A DNA stretch of 64,000 bases from Trichomonas vaginalis G3 (Eukaryota; Parabasalia; Trichomonadida; Trichomonadidae): positions 16,574,641 to 16,638,640 of the forward strand of contig NC_067206.1 in assembly GCF_026262505.1 (NCBI RefSeq). The letters run 5' to 3'. A model generated the notes under the pieces. The model saw nothing but the letters and a program-made list of their open reading frames with translations. It did not search any database and was not told the DNA's origin. A program made the translations under genes and the position numbers. Shown one piece after another: positions 60,115-64,000 of the stretch (the first letter of the stretch is position 1; the number at the start of each line of letters is the position of its first letter).

Positions 60115-60762
60115 TTGAACTTCATTTCAAATGGTTCGGATACTATTAAAACTTTATCTGGTTGGATGCAAGAAACAAGGAGTCAAATAGATACTGTAAG
60201 ACGTATAGCAAACAATGCACGTACGGGATTGGATACTTTACGACAAGCACAAAATACACTAAAGGAAGCAAATGATATTCTTGGCTCAGTATCAGACATG
60301 CATGAAGATTGGCTTAAAGGTATTGACAAATCTTTAAAAAATCACAGTCAGTCTATTGCTGACTACAAGAAAAGTATAGATTTTTTACATAGTGCTATGG
60401 ACGTACATGATGGAAGCATAAGGAACTTACTTAATGCTAACAATAACTTACCAGGAACTATTAAAGCATTTATAAAGTCCTTTGTAAACCCCGGTGCTCT
60501 AACATTTAGGTCTTTGAGAGCAAGAGCATTGAAGTCAAGAGATGCAGAAACTCCAACAGAACCTACAGAAGGAACTGAAACAACAGAAACTCCAAAAGAA
60601 CCACCAAAACCAACAGCTAATGAAATATTGTTCGAATATTTTCCAAGGTACTCTGTTCTCATTGCATACATTCAAGAAATACTTAAGAAAGCAGACTTGA
60701 CTTTAGGAGATGATGAAAGTTCTGTATATCTTTCGTTCCAGTTTCAAATAGCAGACTTTTGA
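60115..60762 (+). CDS. Polinton C helical stalk-like protein
   Basis: About 215 residues of heptad-rich helix (QIDTVRRIANNARTGLDTLR..., LNANNNLPGTIKAF), a Pro/Thr-rich linker (ETPTEPTEGTETTETPKEPP) and a small C-terminal part. The look is that of a trimeric coiled-coil stalk. It lies between the collagen-like and the tail-fibre-like genes. No family recognised. Confidence 0.5.
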   Translation: MNFISNGSDTIKTLSGWMQETRSQIDTVRRIANNARTGLDTLRQAQNTLKEANDILGSVSDMHEDWLKGIDKSLKNHSQSIADYKKSIDFLHSAMDVHDGSIRNLLNANNNLPGTIKAFIKSFVNPGALTFRSLRARALKSRDAETPTEPTEGTETTETPKEPPKPTANEILFEYFPRYSVLIAYIQEILKKADLTLGDDESSVYLSFQFQIADF

Positions 60763-60919
60763 GACAGATATGCTTAATGTATGACAACATCTCTGATTTC
60801 ACAAGATATGATGACGACCATGACCCCGAACACGGTGAAGAAGAAGAAGTTTACAAACATCCATTAAGACAGGAAAGGTTTTAACACAAAGTCTCATTAT
60901 TGACACCAAAGATGGCGAA

Positions 60920-61324
60920 GTGGACGTTCTTCAAGAGCTGAAGAAAAATACTTCTTCGGGAGGTGGTGGTAGGCATGAACTTGAAATAAATGAGATAGAA
61001 GAGAAATTAGCCGAAAAAGCAGATAAAGAACATAAACACAATATCTCCGATATAAATGAACTTCAAGCTACATTAAATAGTAAAACAGATAAAAATGAAC
61101 TTGACGCAATGAACAAAGTTTTGAAATCTCATAAACACAATATCTCCGATATAAATGAACTTCAAGCTACATTAAATAGTAAAGCGGACAAGAACCATGT
61201 TCATTATATAACTTCAGACGAACAGATTATAACGGACTACCATGGATATTTAACACGAAGTGATGAAGCGAAGACAAAAATGTTAATGAAAGAAGATATA
61301 AATACATTCGTGCTAAAGTTATGA
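60920..61324 (+). CDS. Polinton C phage-tail-fibre-like repeat region
   Basis: Contains HKHNISDINELQATLNSK twice (about 61030 and 61130); a third, similar block lies near 61545-61600. The H.H.I.D...LQ..L..K pattern is the shaft repeat of many bacteriophage tail fibres, where each repeat ends in a HxH or HTH turn (here ADKNHVHYITSDEQ). The region is broken into several frames with its neighbours. Fossil part of Polinton C. Confidence 0.7.
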   Translation: MDVLQELKKNTSSGGGGRHELEINEIEEKLAEKADKEHKHNISDINELQATLNSKTDKNELDAMNKVLKSHKHNISDINELQATLNSKADKNHVHYITSDEQIITDYHGYLTRSDEAKTKMLMKEDINTFVLKL

Positions 61325-61529
61325 CATAAGCTGTACTGTACAGTATGATGTAGCTAAAGCACCAGAAGCATTTGGTTATACCGGTGAAATTTATGCCTCT
61401 ACTTTCAATGTTAACGGTGTATATAGTTGAACCAAGATTTACTTTGAGAGTTAAGGCAAAAATAACGTTTGAAGATGCTATTAAAAGTAAAGCTGACAAA
61501 GTTGAACTCGAAGCAATGAACAAAGTTTT

Positions 61530-62238
61530 AGAAATCTCATAAACACAAATCTCCGATATAAATGAACTTCAAGCTACATTAGACAGTAAAGCTGACAAGA
61601 ACCATACACATAAATCCTTCACTACTGTTAGAGCAGACGACATAATATTGAACTTTGACCTTGGTTCAAGTGCACCATTAGAAAATCCAAGTACAAGCGT
61701 AAAAGATACTCTTAACAATTTAGATAAGAGTTGCAGGAATATCGAAGATCATGCCAGAAACTTTGAAGCATATGAACTACCAACAATGTTAGATAAGAAA
61801 GCTGACAAAACAGAGCTTCAAACATTAAAGACTCAGATTCTTGAAACATTATATCCTATAGGCTCTATTTATACGTCAATGAACTCAACAAATCCAGCAA
61901 CAGTTTTAGGTTTTGGTACATGGCAGCAGATTGTAGACAAATTCTTATACTGTGCTAACTCTTCAAAGCAAACAGGAGGTTCGAAGAAAATTAAAGAAGC
62001 AAACCTTCCACCACACACTCATACAGGAACTACAAACTTTTCTGGCGACCATATCCACTCATTAAGAGACCATCCATTATACAACTCAGAGTATGAAGCT
62101 GGCAATGACGTTTTATCTCCATCTTATAACAATGCAGCAAAAAAGACTTTTCGACAAACTGAACCGGGAGGAAATCATTCACACACTTTCACAACAATCC
62201 AACAGGCTCGGGTGAAGATTATATGCCACCATTTATGA
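61530..62238 (+). pseudogene. Polinton C tail-fibre tip with phage collar-type domain
   Basis: The upstream part repeats the ISDINELQATLDSKADKNHT shaft motif. The rest has the hallmark of phage tail-fibre/collar C-termini: YPIGSIYTSMNSTNPATV, GFGTWQQIVDKFLYCA, then the His-rich blocks PPHTHTGTTNFSGDHIHS and GGNHSHTF, where HxH pairs bind metal in the phage trimer. In phages this tip binds the host surface. Together with the collagen-like and helical genes it suggests a receptor-binding fibre analogous to the adenovirus fibre but with a phage-like tip. Broken. Confidence 0.75.
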
Positions 62239-62305
62239 CTGTATTCGCATGTTAGAGTTCAATGAACGCGCTTGAGCCTAGAATAAAATCTTTAACTTTA
62301 CATAA

Positions 62306-63390
62306 ATGAGCTTGAAAGAAGTATTCGAACAACATCCATGGAGGTCATTTAAGAAGTTCAATGAAGCTGCAAAGAGTTGGGGATTTACTAACAGAGCTGA
62401 AGTGAAAAGTTCTTTGACAAAAAATGTTGTACATCAAACAAAAATAAACCCTTACGACTACTTTTTACCAATTTACTCCAACACTCCTGACGCATACCAA
62501 TTTGACACTCTCATTCAAAGCAGAAAAGGAGGACATAAACCATTCCTCATCTTCATAAATGTTAACACTCGTAAAGCATATGCATATCCAATGAAAAATA
62601 AAGGAACTCGTGAAGTGTTAAGAGTTTTACAAAAGTTTGTAGCAGAACATAACCCAAGTACTTTAACATCAGACCAAGACAGTGCATACCTCAGCAATGA
62701 AATCACAGATTTTCTCATTAAGCATAACATAACTCACTACACTACTGAAGACCATAACCATAACATACTCGGCATCATAAACCGCTTCATAAGGACTCTC
62801 AGAGATTTAAACCAAGAGCGAGACTTTACCGAAGAAACAATGAAACATTTTCTCGAAGTATATAATTCCTCAACACATTCTACAACAGGACATACACCAA
62901 ATTCAATGACACAACAACAAGAAGAAAAGTATATACAAAAGAAACGAAGCCAAACACAAAATATCAGAAATTCAACACAATTTACCCTCATTCCTGGAAC
63001 AAAAGTTCGTGTAGTTCTTGACGACAAACCGTTGACAAAGAAACGTTTAAGGTTAAGTAGAAACTATTATATCGTAGACTCTACACAGGTAATGGATATC
63101 TTATAAAAGCTGCCGACGACTCTATTGCGTTTTATCCTCGACATAAATTAGTCGAAAGTAGTAATGGCAAACTTGCTGAAACCATTGACGAAGCAAAGCG
63201 AGGAGTGGTTATTGAAATACTTGACTACAACATAAACGATGACACTTATAAAGTAAGATATGAAGGAGGCGTTGAAGATGTTATACCATCTAAGAACTTG
63301 AGAGAGTCAAAGCCAACACATCTGGGACCATTAGAGCGGGAGTACTGGAAAGACAAAAATATGTCAGAAAGAATAAGAAAATTCTTCTAA
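62306..63390 (+). pseudogene. Polinton C integrase region (retroviral-type) with chromo-like C-terminus
   Basis: Starts MSLKEVFEQHPWRSFKKFNEA. The rve core has YQFDTLIQSRKGGHKPFLIFINVNTRKAYAYPM and LTSDQDSAYLSNEITDFL, the two Asp blocks, followed by the helix with RFIRTLRDLN and the C-terminal part HSTTGHTPN. A chromo-like or SH3-like tail follows (GVVIEILDYN...YKVRYEGGVEDVIPSKNLRES). Polinton integrases of this build insert the element with a 5-6 bp duplication. The region is broken. Confidence 0.85.
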
Positions 63391-63429
63391 ACTTTTTCAT
63401 TAGATGTAAATCAGACAAAAATAATGTTT

Positions 63430-63464
63430 AGGTGAAGAGGTGAGATCTCACCTGTTTTTTCACC
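63430..63464. repeat. Repeated intergenic palindrome, copy 2
   Basis: A perfect 16-bp palindrome AGGTGAGATCTCACCT followed by GTTTTTTCACC; nested with an outer GGTGA/TCACC stem. Partner of 54804-54840. Confidence 0.75.
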
Positions 63465-63553
63465 CCGTGAATTTTCATGAATTTTCACAAAAGACCAAAA
63501 ATAAAGTTAGTTTTATTTTTTTTTATTTTTTTATTTTGTATGTAAAGACAATA

Positions 63554-64000
63554 ATGTCAGTCGAAGCAAAAACATTCACGAACAAATCTAATGGTGAAAC
63601 ATTCACAAAAGGCACTTATAACGGTATTGAAGTCTTACGTAGAGACAAGGATGGTTACATTAATGCAACAAAGATGGCAAGAAAAGCAGGAAAGTTAAAC
63701 CATTTAAACAGATTTCTCAATAGTGCTAAAATGCAGGAAATTCTTGAGTTTTGGTTGAAAGAATACGGTCGAGCCAAAAGTGGCTCAACCTCAAAACAAG
63801 CATTTTATGAGCTTACTAAGGGCGTTATGAATGAATTCAAAGGTATTTACATACATGCTGACCTCGTTCATTTTTGTTGCTGAATGGTGCTCTGTAAAGT
63901 ATGCATTTTATGTCAAAGATATTATGGACTCCATAGACAAGAAAGTTCATGAGAAGTTAGATGAAGAAGAACTCGAAGATACAGTGGAGAATGCTAAACC
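63554..64000 (+). pseudogene. Polinton C KilA-N domain gene, cut by window end
   Basis: ATG at 63554: MSVEAKTFTNKSNGETFTKG. The KilA-N fold is visible as GIEVLRRDKDGYINATKMARKAGK, LNRFLNSAKMQEILEF and FKGIYIHADLVHF. KilA-N is a DNA-binding domain of large DNA viruses and phages. Located near the right end of the element. The gene continues past the window edge and is broken within the visible part. Confidence 0.82.

Larger units (their letters stand above)
44299..64000 (+). mobile_element. Polinton (Maverick), copy C, with nested insertions; right end outside the window
   Basis: It begins AGTAGTAGG at 44299, matching the ends of copies A and B. It carries the full gene order: Cys/Tyr-motif gene, acidic coiled-coil gene, family-B polymerase, small late genes, packaging ATPase, fibre-like genes, integrase and KilA-N. 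Two DNA transposons sit inside it (45050-47456 and 48543-49845). Without them the visible part is about 16 kb, in the usual size range. It is broken, with very roughly six to eight lesions in addition to the two insertions. High similarity to A and B suggests recent activity of the lineage. Confidence 0.88.

Noticed and set aside
53584-64000. Adenovirus-type cysteine protease expected in a Polinton
   Set aside because: No frame with a convincing His-Asp/Glu-Cys protease signature was seen; it may be absent, too degraded or outside the window.

Overview
The window looks like Trichomonas vaginalis or a very close trichomonad. It is AT-rich and has intron-less host genes. Several start codons are preceded by Inr-like TCA motifs, and the ARL3 and PRMT genes have UAAA over or next to the stop. 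It holds a BspA-like leucine-rich repeat relic, a Tvmar1-like mariner, Mutator-like elements, and large Polinton (Maverick) elements whose gene set fits that genome.

Layout. Positions 1-14637 form a huge inverted repeat around a 25-N assembly gap (6855-6879). Each arm carries the same Polinton head (family-B polymerase end) plus the same 361 bp of host DNA from upstream of ARL3. Host territory runs from 14.6 to 42 kb: an ARL3-type GTPase, a relic of the ribosome-assembly ATPase midasin, two single-pass surface-type membrane proteins, a full-length xanthine dehydrogenase with a hydrogenosome-like N-terminus, a PRMT1-type arginine methyltransferase, a tRNA, an RBM26/27-like RNA-binding protein, a frameshifted multi-pass membrane protein, a BspA-like relic, a large 863-aa protein and a small bromodomain-like protein. 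Between 25.7 and 29.4 kb a small coiled-coil-like host gene has been split by two hairpin-rich elements, each with a recognisable target duplication. The second carries an array of about twelve consecutive hairpins.

From 42.1 kb the window is mobile DNA. A decayed Mutator-like element (about 42.14-44.21 kb) precedes a third Polinton that starts at 44299 and runs past the window end. That Polinton was hit by a second Mutator-like element (45050-47456, 9-bp target duplication) and by a mariner (48543-49845, TA duplication). Its order is: small cysteine/tyrosine-motif gene, acidic coiled-coil gene, protein-primed type DNA polymerase with an embedded HNH-like module, small late genes on the minus strand (capsid-type candidates), packaging ATPase, collagen-like and phage-tail-fibre-like genes, integrase with chromo-like tail, KilA-N gene. 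All three Polinton copies are broken fossils but look young.

The most unusual signals are the phage-like fibre/collar module in a eukaryotic Polinton, the small in-frame GC-rich hairpins inside the polymerase gene of one Polinton lineage, and the hairpin-array element at 26.6-29.2 kb.
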